From contig JABDLA010000091.1 of assembly GCA_013001965.1 (NCBI GenBank), positions 1-38,458 on the forward strand: a DNA stretch of 38,458 nucleotides, read 5' to 3'. Source of the stretch: Flavobacteriaceae bacterium (GTDB lineage: Bacteria > Bacteroidota > Bacteroidia > Flavobacteriales > Flavobacteriaceae). Below are positions 27,789 to 37,146 of the stretch, in pieces. The notes below the pieces were generated by a model. That model made no database searches. It was not told the origin of the DNA and saw only the letters and a program-made list of their open reading frames with translations. How positions within the stretch are numbered: position 1 is the first letter of the stretch; each line of letters opens with the position of its first letter. A program made the translations under genes and the position numbers.

Positions 27789-29090
27789 TTATACAATAAA
27801 AGAATTAATTTTTAAGGCTTTTTTAATATAAATATGAGATATGAAAAACATGCAGAGAAAGGCAAAACTTGTGGCAATCGCAGCCCCGTTAATGCCATAG
27901 GCCTGGATTAAAAAATAGTTCAACACCAAATTTAAAATCAGTGTTCCGAACATGATCCTGCTATAGGCTTTCTGATGTCCTGTCATTTGCAAAATATCAC
28001 TCACGGGGCCAAATAAGCTTATCGCTATTTTTCCCAAACAAAGCACCATTAATGCAAATATGCCTGTGAAATAGACTTCGCCAAGAAATCCAAGAACGGG
28101 TCGGTGAAAAATTAAGATCCCCAGAAAAATCAATAGCCCTGAATAAAATGTGGTTCGTACAGAAAACCGTATGTTCTTCTGTAATAAATTATAATCTTTT
28201 CTGTGAAATGAATCTGATATTTTCGGAGCGACAATCGAGTTAATCGCCTCATAACTAAAGGTGATGACAATGGCTATTTTGGTCACGATATCATAAATAC
28301 CAATATTAACTTCGGTCTCAAATATTCCTAATAAGATTTTATCAGACCATAGCAACAAAACATAAAAATAGGTGGAAGACATTAACGGAATGGTTTCACT
28401 TACATAGGTTCTGATGGTACTTATATTGGGCATCTTAACTTCTTCTTTTCTCAGTCTGAAAATAATCACACAAGACACTAAAAAAATGAGGGCTACGGCA
28501 TAAAAATGACTCTCCATAATCAAATTGTCTTCACTTACAATAAGCAGTGGAATTAACAAAAGCAGAACCAGGGTCACAAAAAATCTTGAAAAGAAAATAA
28601 AAAATGAATAGAGGCCATTCTGTCTTACACCTCGCAGTACGCCCGAATTGATCATTATAATCACCCAGAATGGTACAGAAAGAACTGTCCACTTCAGGTA
28701 ATTTGTAAACTGAGGTTTATTAAAGATCTCAGTTGCGATGTATTCAGCAAAGAAGTAAATGAGTGCAATAAGCGCACAGGAAAAAACAAAGGCGATGCCA
28801 ATGCTGATATAATAAAAGGAAAAACCAACAGCATTCGATTCATAGGCTGAGAACTTCTTCGTCAGGTGAATATCAAATCCCATCTTTCCGTAAACAACAA
28901 GAATCGAGAATACGGTTAAACTTAAAGCCACAAAGCCATAAACACTTTCGCCATATTGCTTAATAACGTAAAAGGAAAAGCCATATGCGATTAAAAAACC
29001 TAATATCCTAAAGATTAAAAAATGGCTGCTTTTAAAGAGAATTTCCCTGTAATCTTTATCTCGCGAAATTTTCTTTAACAATTTGTTCAT
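27789..29090 (-). CDS. Flippase, Wzx / MATE-like polysaccharide transporter
   Basis: 433 aa with about 12 TM segments; typical oligosaccharide flippase pattern (YGESVYGFVALSLTVFSILVVYGKMGFDIHLTKKF, ISLFGPVSDILQMTGHQKAYSRIM). Confidence 0.85.
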   Translation of the reverse strand: MNKLLKKISRDKDYREILFKSSHFLIFRILGFLIAYGFSFYVIKQYGESVYGFVALSLTVFSILVVYGKMGFDIHLTKKFSAYESNAVGFSFYYISIGIAFVFSCALIALIYFFAEYIATEIFNKPQFTNYLKWTVLSVPFWVIIMINSGVLRGVRQNGLYSFFIFFSRFFVTLVLLLLIPLLIVSEDNLIMESHFYAVALIFLVSCVIIFRLRKEEVKMPNISTIRTYVSETIPLMSSTYFYVLLLWSDKILLGIFETEVNIGIYDIVTKIAIVITFSYEAINSIVAPKISDSFHRKDYNLLQKNIRFSVRTTFYSGLLIFLGILIFHRPVLGFLGEVYFTGIFALMVLCLGKIAISLFGPVSDILQMTGHQKAYSRIMFGTLILNLVLNYFLIQAYGINGAAIATSFAFLCMFFISHIYIKKALKINSFIV

Positions 29091-29129
29091 CTAACATTAT
29101 CACTCCTTTATAAAACAGTGATTAGGGCA

Positions 29130-29654
29130 CTATTTGTATTTAGAGTATCTATTTATAATTCTTGCGTTTAAGCTTTCAGATGAACTTATGGTATCATTTG
29201 CAGCAATTAGAATAGATTTTGAATCTAGATGAAAATATTCGACTAAGGCCGAATCTTGGATGATAATCCTGTCATCATTAATATTTAAGACTATTTTTTC
29301 TAAATCTATAGCGCATTCGGCATCAAAAACAATTTCAAACTCATTTGGAATATTATATTCAGGCAAAATAAAAGTAAGTCTTTGTTTCATTTTTGGTCTG
29401 CCTGTAATTTTATTAGCTAAAACGGATTGTTCACCAAAATCATCTCGAAAAATTAATTTGGGCTGTATATCATTTTTTATAACACCATCAATATAAATCC
29501 TTAATTTATTATTAAGATCAGTCTGGTCAACAATTACATTTTCAATCGATTCTTTGGGGTTGTTTTCTACAGGAACTTCAGCATCTGTTTTTTTAGATTC
29601 CTTGCATGAAAGAACTATAATTAATAAGCTTAATAGTATTACTGTTTTTTTCAT
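29130..29654 (-). CDS. Small uncharacterised lipoprotein
   Basis: 174 aa with signal peptide and lipobox MKKTVILLSLLIIVLSCKES; no family recognised. Confidence 0.7.
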   Translation of the reverse strand: MKKTVILLSLLIIVLSCKESKKTDAEVPVENNPKESIENVIVDQTDLNNKLRIYIDGVIKNDIQPKLIFRDDFGEQSVLANKITGRPKMKQRLTFILPEYNIPNEFEIVFDAECAIDLEKIVLNINDDRIIIQDSALVEYFHLDSKSILIAANDTISSSESLNARIINRYSKYK

Positions 29655-29724
29655 ATAATTAATTTTATTATTTCATGTATGTTATACAAACCCTGGGGAA
29701 AGTATTAATAATTTTCTCAATAAA

Positions 29725-30978
29725 TTAAACAATCATGCCGGCCGCAACAGTCTCATTAGTTGTGTCATCTATTAATATAATACTCCCAGTGGTTCTGTTT
29801 TCTCTATACGAATCGATCATTAATGGCTTAGTGGTGCGAATTTTTACTTTTGAAATATCGTTCATCCGCAATTCCTTATCCTCAACATTTCTTTTAAATG
29901 TATTAATGTCGAACTTATAAACCACTTCCTTTATCATGGCTTTTTGCTCATTTGTTGTATGTCGAATGCTATATTTTGCACGCGGCCTTGACGGATTGTC
30001 ATGCAGCCAGCACAGCATCATTTCAAGATCTTGAGTTGCTTCAGGTTTATTGTTCGATCGAACAATCATATCGCCTCGGCTAATATCGATATCATCTTCT
30101 AATGCCATCGAAATGGACATGGGTGCATAGGCTTCTTTCAGCTCCTCTTCGTAGGTATCGATGCTTTTTATTATTGAAGTAAATCCCGAAGGAAGCACCA
30201 TGACCTCATCTCCAACTCTGAATATGCCACTTGAAATTCGTCCGGCATAACCTCTATAATCACGATGTGAATCATTTTGTGGTCGTAATACCGTCTGAAC
30301 CGGAAAACGTGCATCAATCTTATTGATGTCACTGCTTATGTGCATAGTTTCCAAAGTGTGTAACAAAGGGGCACCCTGGTACCAATTCATGTTGGTCGAT
30401 CGGTTCACAACATTGTCTCCATCCAAAGCACTTATAGGAATGAATCGTATGTCCTTTACCAACAGCTTTGATGAAAATTCTTCAAACTGATCAATTACTT
30501 TACTGTAGGCGTGCTCTTCATAATCAACCAGATCCATTTTATTGATACAAACAATAATATGTGGAATTTGCAATAAGGAAGCGATAAAGGCATGACGTCT
30601 TGTTTGTTCAATAACACCATATCTCGCATCAACTAAAATAATTGCTGCGTTGGCCGTTGAAGCTCCGGTGACCATGTTTCTGGTATACTGAATATGCCCA
30701 GGTGTATCGGCTATAATAAATTTGCGTTTGGGTGTAGTAAAGTATCTGTAAGCAACATCAATGGTGATCCCTTGTTCCCGTTCATCGCGCAGGCCGTCGG
30801 TAAAAAGTGCAAGATCAACTCCTTCGTGGCCCTTTTTCTTGCTCGTACTTTCTATGGCCTGCAATTGATCTTCAAATATCGACTTGGAATCGTACAATAG
30901 GCGGCCTATTAGGGTGCTTTTCCCGTCGTCAACACTTCCGGCTGTTGTAAATCTTAATAATTGGTTATTATCCAGCAT
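29725..30978 (-). CDS. cysN: Sulfate adenylyltransferase subunit 1 (GTPase)
   Basis: GTPase motifs AGSVDDGKSTLIGRLLYDSK, ADTPGHIQYTRNMVTGAS, CINKMDLVDY; start set at MLDNNQLLRF (30978), not 31104. Confidence 0.95.
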   Translation of the reverse strand: MLDNNQLLRFTTAGSVDDGKSTLIGRLLYDSKSIFEDQLQAIESTSKKKGHEGVDLALFTDGLRDEREQGITIDVAYRYFTTPKRKFIIADTPGHIQYTRNMVTGASTANAAIILVDARYGVIEQTRRHAFIASLLQIPHIIVCINKMDLVDYEEHAYSKVIDQFEEFSSKLLVKDIRFIPISALDGDNVVNRSTNMNWYQGAPLLHTLETMHISSDINKIDARFPVQTVLRPQNDSHRDYRGYAGRISSGIFRVGDEVMVLPSGFTSIIKSIDTYEEELKEAYAPMSISMALEDDIDISRGDMIVRSNNKPEATQDLEMMLCWLHDNPSRPRAKYSIRHTTNEQKAMIKEVVYKFDINTFKRNVEDKELRMNDISKVKIRTTKPLMIDSYRENRTTGSIILIDDTTNETVAAGMIV

Positions 30979-30997
30979 TCTATTTTTTCTAAATTTT

Positions 30998-31903
30998 CTA
31001 AAAATAACCTTGGCGTTTACGGTCTTCCATTGCGGTCTCTGAACGTTTATCGTCGCTTCTGTTGCCGCGCTCTGTTTGACGCATGGCTGAGACCTCCTGA
31101 GCAATTTTTGTTACAGTATCGGCCTCTGATTCAATACCGCCTGTAATAGTGATATCCCCCAAGGTTCTAAAACGTACTTTTTTGGTGGTTATTTCCTCAT
31201 TCTCTTCAAGAACCAGAAACTCCGAATATGGGATCCAGGAATTATTGCGCCAAACCACTTTTCGCTCATGCGCATAATACAGTGATGGAATTTCTATGTT
31301 CTCACGTTTGATATAATTCCAAACATCCATTTCTGTCCAGTTACTAATAGGGAAAACCCTAAAATGTTCACCTTCAAAATGCTTTCCATTAAACAAATTC
31401 CATAGTTCAGGCCTTTGATTTTTCGGGTCCCATTGTCCAAAATCATCCCGGTGCGAAAAAAACCGTTCTTTGGCTCTTGCTTTTTCTTCATCACGTCTCC
31501 CGCCACCAATTGCACAATCAACTTTGTATTTTTCAATAGCATCCAAAAGCGTTGTTATCTGAAGTGAGTTTCGGGTTGCATTTTTTCCTTTTTCCTCCGC
31601 AACACGGCCGTCATCAATTGAATCCTGAACAGATCCAACGATCAAATTGACGCCCAATTCAGAAATAAGTTTATCTCTGAAATCAATGGTTTCAGGAAAA
31701 TTATGCCCAGTATCGACATGCATTAAAGCAAATGGAATCCTTGACGGGTAAAAGGCCTTTCTCGCCAAGTGCGTTACTACAATGGAATCTTTCCCTCCTG
31801 AAAATAAAATAACAGGATTCTGAAATTGTGCCCATACCTCACGTAATATGAAGACCGCTTCACTTTCTAATTCATCTAAGTAGTTTAAGTAATATTTACT
31901 CAT
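30998..31903 (-). CDS. cysD: Sulfate adenylyltransferase subunit 2
   Basis: PP-loop FSGGKDSIVVTHLARKAF, AIGGGRRDEEKARAKERFFSHRD, C-terminal RSETAMEDRKRQGYF. Confidence 0.97.
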   Translation of the reverse strand: MSKYYLNYLDELESEAVFILREVWAQFQNPVILFSGGKDSIVVTHLARKAFYPSRIPFALMHVDTGHNFPETIDFRDKLISELGVNLIVGSVQDSIDDGRVAEEKGKNATRNSLQITTLLDAIEKYKVDCAIGGGRRDEEKARAKERFFSHRDDFGQWDPKNQRPELWNLFNGKHFEGEHFRVFPISNWTEMDVWNYIKRENIEIPSLYYAHERKVVWRNNSWIPYSEFLVLEENEEITTKKVRFRTLGDITITGGIESEADTVTKIAQEVSAMRQTERGNRSDDKRSETAMEDRKRQGYF

Positions 31904-32522
31904 TTTTGAGGTTTAATCTTGGTTTGATATATGCGATAATCCTATCTACCGCCTGATCCACTGATTCTTTTTCCGTTTTAATTTCAATATCTGGATTATC
32001 AGGAGCTTCATATGGCGATGAAATCCCGGTCATATCCTTGATCAATCCCGCTCTGGCCTTTTCATATAAGCCTTTGACATCCCGTCGTTCACATTCGGCT
32101 AAGCTGGTGTTGACAAAAATTTCAACAAAGTTAACATCTTTGACAATATCGCGTATATTATCTCTGTCTTTTTTATAGGGCGATACAAAGGACGCAATCA
32201 CCACTAATCCGGCATCAATCATTAGATTCGCAACCTCGGCAATGCGCCTGATGTTTTCTGTACGGTCCTCAGCTGAAAAAGAAAGGTCCTTATTGATTCC
32301 ATTACGAACATTGTCACCATCAAGTGCATACGTTTTTATGTTGAGGGCATGCAACTCTTGTTCCAGCCGGTTGGCAATGGTCGATTTCCCCGATCCCGAT
32401 AGGCCGGTAAACCAGATCAATAATGAATTATGAGTGTTTGATTTTCTTCTGTCTGTTGCAGATACTTTATATGTATGCGGCTTGATATTCTCTTGCATGC
32501 TCATTTTAACTTCTCTAAACAA
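31896..32522 (-). CDS. cysC: Adenylylsulfate kinase
   Basis: IWFTGLSGSGKSTIANRLEQELH, YALDGDNVRNGINKDLSFSAEDRTENIRRIAEVANLM, ISSPYEAPDNPDIEI. An in-frame upstream Met gives MFREVKMSM..., so the start may be at the internal Met. Confidence 0.95.
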   Translation of the reverse strand: MFREVKMSMQENIKPHTYKVSATDRRKSNTHNSLLIWFTGLSGSGKSTIANRLEQELHALNIKTYALDGDNVRNGINKDLSFSAEDRTENIRRIAEVANLMIDAGLVVIASFVSPYKKDRDNIRDIVKDVNFVEIFVNTSLAECERRDVKGLYEKARAGLIKDMTGISSPYEAPDNPDIEIKTEKESVDQAVDRIIAYIKPRLNLKNE

Positions 32523-32531
32523 TCGCTTTGC

Positions 32532-32552
32532 ATATAATCCGTCAGATTATAT
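32532..32552. promoter_or_regulatory. Perfect dyad just upstream of cysC
   Basis: ATATAATC-CGTCA-GATTATAT, 8-bp arms and 5-nt spacer, about 10 bp upstream of the cysC ATG. Confidence 0.4.
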
Positions 32553-32661
32553 ACTGTTTTTTAGAGGGATGAATTTTGCAAATTTCGTAAATTATTTGCC
32601 GAACTGCAATATATATCGCTATTTCATGCTTTTCAAATAATCAATACTACCGCTTGCTTTT

Positions 32662-33468
32662 CTATTCTTTTGGTTTTACCAGAAAATACGGGTTAAGAAG
32701 ATTTTGTTTGTTATAGACCAGCGGTTCACCGGTCTCTTGTGAAATCACGTCAATCCCAACAGCATTACAAATGGCCTGTCCGGCAGCAGTATCCCATTCC
32801 CAGGTGGGTGCGAATCTTGGGTACATATCAGCCTGCCCATCGGCAACAAGACAGAATTTAAGTGAGCTCCCCTTTGAAACGATTTCAACTTGTAATCCTT
32901 TTGATTTTAGATCGTCAACAAAATTTAAGGTGTCCTCATTCATGTGTGATCGGCTGCCAACAACCTGAACACTATTGGTATCCGTTTCTTTTGGTAACAA
33001 TGGTTTCGATAACGCATAAACCTTATCAATAGATGAGGCATGTGAATCAACTTCCGCCTTAAATGCTTTGTTCTCTTCAACATTGGCGTAATAAAGTGTC
33101 TTTTCAGCCGGCACATAAATTACCCCACAAATTGGTTGCCCTTGTCGCACCAGCGCAATATTGACCGTAAATTCTCCATTGCGTTTTATAAATTCCTTGG
33201 TCCCATCAACCGGATCGACAACCCAGCAACTGTTCCAATGTTTCCTTTTTGAAAAGTCGATCTGCTTATTCTCCTCGCTGATGACCGGGATCTCAGTTAA
33301 AGCTAAATGACGATTGATTATGGTATTTGCTTTGAGGTCAGCTTCTGTTAGTGGTGATTGATCATCTTTGTATTCAATTTCAAAGGCCTGTTTATAAACA
33401 GACATAATTGCTTCGCCAGCTTCAAGACTCGCTAGTATGGCTTTTTCAAGTAGATCAATTGTTTTCAA
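32662..33468 (-). CDS. cysQ: 3'(2'),5'-bisphosphate nucleotidase (PAP phosphatase)
   Basis: Inositol-monophosphatase-fold motifs VISEENKQIDF, WVVDPVDGTKEFIKRNGEFTVNIALV, APTWEWDTAAGQAICNAVG. Confidence 0.94.
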   Translation of the reverse strand: MKTIDLLEKAILASLEAGEAIMSVYKQAFEIEYKDDQSPLTEADLKANTIINRHLALTEIPVISEENKQIDFSKRKHWNSCWVVDPVDGTKEFIKRNGEFTVNIALVRQGQPICGVIYVPAEKTLYYANVEENKAFKAEVDSHASSIDKVYALSKPLLPKETDTNSVQVVGSRSHMNEDTLNFVDDLKSKGLQVEIVSKGSSLKFCLVADGQADMYPRFAPTWEWDTAAGQAICNAVGIDVISQETGEPLVYNKQNLLNPYFLVKPKE

Positions 33469-34504
33469 TATACCAATTATATAGAGTTCTTATTCCTTGG
33501 TCCAACTCAACCTTGTGCTTCCATCCCAATCCATTCAACTTAGTGACATCCGTAAGTTTTCTCAAAGTCCCATCCGGCTTTTCAGAATTAAATTCCAATT
33601 GTCCATTATATCCTATTAAGGATTTTATTTTTTCGGCCAGTTCTCGTATGGAAATATCTTGTCCTGTGCCAATATTAATATGTGTATTCCGAATTTCTGT
33701 CTGATTCTTTGAATAGGTGTCTGTAAAATCTCTTTGCTCCATAATGAACACACAAGCATCTGCCATATCTTTTGACCATAGAAACTCCCGTCTTGGATTT
33801 CCCGTGCCCCAGATCTCAACACTATTTGCACCTACTCCAAAAGATTTCAGGTAGGAATTAGCTTCTTCAATAGTCGCTGATTTAGTATCTTCTAAAATTT
33901 CCTTTTCATTGCCGTCTTCAAGCAGCTTCGCCAGATGAATTTTTCTGATCAATGCAGGGAGAACATGCGATTTCTCCAGGTCGAAATTATCATTTGGCCC
34001 ATACAGGTTCGTAGGCATGACCGAAATAAAATTGGTTCCGTACTGCAAATTATAGCTTTCGCACATTTTGATCCCTGCAATTTTTGCAATCGCATAAGGT
34101 TCATTGGTATACTCTAGCGTATCGGTAAGCAAATAGTCCTCCTTCATAGGTTGCGGTGAATTCTTTGGATAGATACAAGTACTTCCAAGAAATAACAACT
34201 TTTTCACCCCATTGACATAACTTTGATGAATGACATTGTTCTGAATCATGAGGTTTTCATAGATGAAATCGGCGCGATACACATTATTGGCTATTATGCC
34301 TCCTACTTTTGCAGCAGCTAAAAACACATAGTCCGGTTTAGCAGATTGAAAAAAATTGGTCACTGCTAACTGATCTGAAAGATCCAGTTCCTGATGTGTT
34401 CTTGTTATCAGGTTCCGATATCCTTTTGACTGTAGATTTTCAAGAATGGCGCTTCCAACAAGACCGCGATGCCCTGCTACATATATTTTTGAATCTTTTT
34501 GCAT
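33455..34504 (-). CDS. fcl: GDP-L-fucose synthase
   Basis: YVAGHRGLVGSAILENL, AAKVGGIIANNVYRADFIYENLMIQNNVIHQSY, FLGSTCIYPKNSPQPMKEDYLL. Confidence 0.96.
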   Translation of the reverse strand: MQKDSKIYVAGHRGLVGSAILENLQSKGYRNLITRTHQELDLSDQLAVTNFFQSAKPDYVFLAAAKVGGIIANNVYRADFIYENLMIQNNVIHQSYVNGVKKLLFLGSTCIYPKNSPQPMKEDYLLTDTLEYTNEPYAIAKIAGIKMCESYNLQYGTNFISVMPTNLYGPNDNFDLEKSHVLPALIRKIHLAKLLEDGNEKEILEDTKSATIEEANSYLKSFGVGANSVEIWGTGNPRREFLWSKDMADACVFIMEQRDFTDTYSKNQTEIRNTHINIGTGQDISIRELAEKIKSLIGYNGQLEFNSEKPDGTLRKLTDVTKLNGLGWKHKVELDQGIRTLYNWYIENN

Positions 34505-34509
34505 GCCTG

Positions 34510-35628
34510 CTATTCGAAATAATTTTTAATTCTATAGCCTCCTTGCTGAAGAAAATCTTGCTTTTTCATCAATTTAAGATCGCTCGACATCATATCTTCA
34601 ACGAGAGCTTCAAGATCGTATTCCGGTACCCAGCCCAATTTTTCTCTGGCCTTGGTCGCATCGCCAACAAGCAGTTCAACTTCAGTTGGGCGATAGTATT
34701 TTTCATCTACCGCGACCACTTCCTTGCCAATTTCAAGTTGATAATCAGGGTTTGAACAGGATTTGATATAGCCTTTTTCATTTGCTCCCTCTCCCTTGAA
34801 TTCCAATTCAACACCAATATGATCAAATGACATTCTTACGAAATCACGGACTGATTTCGATTTCCCTGTCGCAATGACCCAATCTTCGGCTTCATCTGCC
34901 TGGAGGATCATCCACATCATTCTTATATAATCCTTTGCATGGCCCCAGTCCCGTTGTGCGTTTAGATTCCCCAGATACATTTTGTCCTGTAAGCCAATCG
35001 CTATCCTCGAGGTGGCGCGCGTAATCTTTCTGGTTACGAAAGTCTCTCCTCTTATGGGAGATTCATGATTGAAAAGTATGCCGTTGCAGGCGAAGATTCC
35101 ATAGGCTTCTCTGTAATTCACCGTAATCCAATAGGCATACATTTTGGCAACTGCGTAGGGGCTTCTTGGGTAAAAGGGTGTTGATTCGGTTTGTGGTATT
35201 TCCTGAACTTTACCATATAATTCTGAAGTCGACGCCTGATATATTCGCGTTTTCTTTTCTAGTCCTAGAATTCTGACGGCTTCAAGTATACGAAGCGTTC
35301 CGAGGCCATCAGCATTCGCTGTATATTCTGGTGTTTCAAACGACACATGAACATGGCTCATCGCAGCCAGGTTATAGATCTCCTGGGGTTGGACTTCCTG
35401 GATGATCCGAATGAGGTTGGTACTATCGGTCAGATCACCATAATGGAGAAAGAAGTTTCGATTCTCAACATGAGGGTCCTGGTATAAATGATCAATGCGA
35501 TCGGTATTGAAAAGGGAGGACCTTCTTTTAACACCGTGAACTTCATATCCCTTTTTTAAAAGGAATTCGCTTAAATATGCGCCATCCTGTCCTGTGACTC
35601 CGGTAATTAAGGCTACCTTTTTTTTCAT
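34510..35628 (-). CDS. gmd: GDP-mannose 4,6-dehydratase
   Basis: [99 protein letters not shown]. Confidence 0.97.
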   Translation of the reverse strand: MKKKVALITGVTGQDGAYLSEFLLKKGYEVHGVKRRSSLFNTDRIDHLYQDPHVENRNFFLHYGDLTDSTNLIRIIQEVQPQEIYNLAAMSHVHVSFETPEYTANADGLGTLRILEAVRILGLEKKTRIYQASTSELYGKVQEIPQTESTPFYPRSPYAVAKMYAYWITVNYREAYGIFACNGILFNHESPIRGETFVTRKITRATSRIAIGLQDKMYLGNLNAQRDWGHAKDYIRMMWMILQADEAEDWVIATGKSKSVRDFVRMSFDHIGVELEFKGEGANEKGYIKSCSNPDYQLEIGKEVVAVDEKYYRPTEVELLVGDATKAREKLGWVPEYDLEALVEDMMSSDLKLMKKQDFLQQGGYRIKNYFE

Positions 35629-35680
35629 GCTATTAAATTTAAGTAGGTCATTGTGAATTGTGGTATTAATTTTCAGTGTG

Positions 35681-35710
35681 CAAATGTAATGTTTTTGAAG
35701 GGGATTTCAA
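35681..35710 (-). promoter_or_regulatory. Promoter candidate for gmd-fcl-cysQ
   Basis: Minus strand TTG (35710-35708), 19-nt spacer, TACATTTG (35688-35681); 109-bp intergenic gap between rfbD and gmd. Confidence 0.58.
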
Positions 35711-35736
35711 TATGGGTTAATAATAAATAAACCGGA

Positions 35737-36603
35737 TCATTGCTTCGAAAGCATCTTTTTCATGAGTTTATCAAGGCTATTTTCCCAGCTATCTATACGA
35801 TCATATATCGATTCTATTTCTTTAGTACTGAGAACACTGTTGGCTGGCCGTTTTGCCCTTGAAGGAAAATTGGAAACACCTTTGATCCTTGAACCATCAT
35901 AAGACGGAAAATAGGAGGCAATACGTTTAGCAAATTCAAACCAATTGGTGCTGTTCGTTGTCCCAAAATGATAGATGCCAAAGTTCAAGTCACCACTTAT
36001 AATTATAAAAAAAATAAATCGGGCGAGTTCATAACAACTCGTCGGTGATCCCAATTGGGTGTCAACAATATTCAGGTCTTCATTCATTTCAAGCTTCCTA
36101 ATAATGGTTTTGAGAAAATTCTTTCCATGGTCTGAATATAGCCAGGATGCCCGAATAATATAATACTTCTCTAAGTGTTCTTTGATCTTGAGTTCTCCTT
36201 CGAGCTTTGATGCACCATAAACATTTATCGGATTAGGTTGGTCGTGTATGGTATAGGCTTCATTCTTAGTGCCATCAAACACATAATCTGTAGAGAGATG
36301 GATCAAAACGACTTTGTTTCTTTGACATGCCTCGGCCAAATATCCTACGGCTTCAGCATTAATTAAAAAGGCCGTTTCAGGATCATCTTCGGCACCATCG
36401 ACATTGGTGTAAGCGGCACAATTTATACAATAGTCAAAACTATGATCCTTGAAGTAATTGCCCAAGTTATTTTGATCGGTTATATCCAGTTCATCTTTCG
36501 AAACAAAAATAAAATGAATCGCTTTTTGATGGCTCTTGTAAAGCCCTTTAATGCATTGGGCCAGTTGGCCATCGGCTCCGGTAACAATTACTTTTAAACT
36601 CAT
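35737..36603 (-). CDS. rfbD: dTDP-4-dehydrorhamnose reductase
   Basis: VIVTGADGQLAQCIKGL, CAAYTNVDGAEDDPETAFLINAEAVGYLA, HLSTDYVFDGTKNEAYTIHDQPNPINVYGASKLEGE. Confidence 0.95.
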   Translation of the reverse strand: MSLKVIVTGADGQLAQCIKGLYKSHQKAIHFIFVSKDELDITDQNNLGNYFKDHSFDYCINCAAYTNVDGAEDDPETAFLINAEAVGYLAEACQRNKVVLIHLSTDYVFDGTKNEAYTIHDQPNPINVYGASKLEGELKIKEHLEKYYIIRASWLYSDHGKNFLKTIIRKLEMNEDLNIVDTQLGSPTSCYELARFIFFIIISGDLNFGIYHFGTTNSTNWFEFAKRIASYFPSYDGSRIKGVSNFPSRAKRPANSVLSTKEIESIYDRIDSWENSLDKLMKKMLSKQ

Positions 36604-37145
36604 TTGAATGCATTTTCAAATGTAGGCAGCTGCTTGTCTTTTTCAGAAAGAATGATTTGGTTTTCAGGGTAATTCCAATCAATGTTCAGTGTGCTATCAT
36701 TGTAAATGATCCCCGACTCAGCTTCTTTATTATAGTAATTGTCGCATTTATAGCTGAATATTGTATTGTCTTCCATGACAAGGAAACCATGAGCAAAACC
36801 CCTTGGAATAAAAAGTTGTTTTTGAGACAGTTCATCCAGTTCAATTGAAAAACTTTGACCGAATGTTGGTGAATCCTTTCTGATATCGACGCATACATCC
36901 AGGACTTTTCCTTTAATGACGCGTACAAGTTTAGCTTGTGCAAATTCTCCTTTTTGATAATGCAATCCCCGAAGTACACCAGATGAGGACTTTGACTGAT
37001 TGTCTTGTATAAAAGAGGTTTCGAAGCCAAGGGATGTTGAAAAATCTCTGTGGTTATAACTTTCAAAAAAATAACCTCGGTCATCTCCAAAGATTTTTGG
37101 AGTGATCACAAAACAGCCTTTTAAATGGGTTTCTTCAATTAACAT
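36600..37145 (-). CDS. rfbC: dTDP-4-dehydrorhamnose 3,5-epimerase
   Basis: DDRGYFFESYN, FIQDNQSKSSSGVLRGLHYQKGEFAQAKLVRVIKGKVLDVCVDIRKDSPTFG, IPRGFAHGFLV. Confidence 0.97.
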   Translation of the reverse strand: MLIEETHLKGCFVITPKIFGDDRGYFFESYNHRDFSTSLGFETSFIQDNQSKSSSGVLRGLHYQKGEFAQAKLVRVIKGKVLDVCVDIRKDSPTFGQSFSIELDELSQKQLFIPRGFAHGFLVMEDNTIFSYKCDNYYNKEAESGIIYNDSTLNIDWNYPENQIILSEKDKQLPTFENAFK

Positions 37146-37146
37146 A

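Noticed and set aside
30979-31104. 42-aa N-terminal extension of CysN in the ORF track
   Set aside because: It overlaps the 3' end of cysD in another frame; the conserved CysN start MLDNNQLLRFTTAGSVDDGKST begins at 30978.
34396-34755. 119-aa plus-strand ORF
   Set aside because: Antisense across the fcl/gmd junction; no domain.
36686-37090. 134-aa minus-strand ORF
   Set aside because: Alternate frame inside rfbC, which has full family support.
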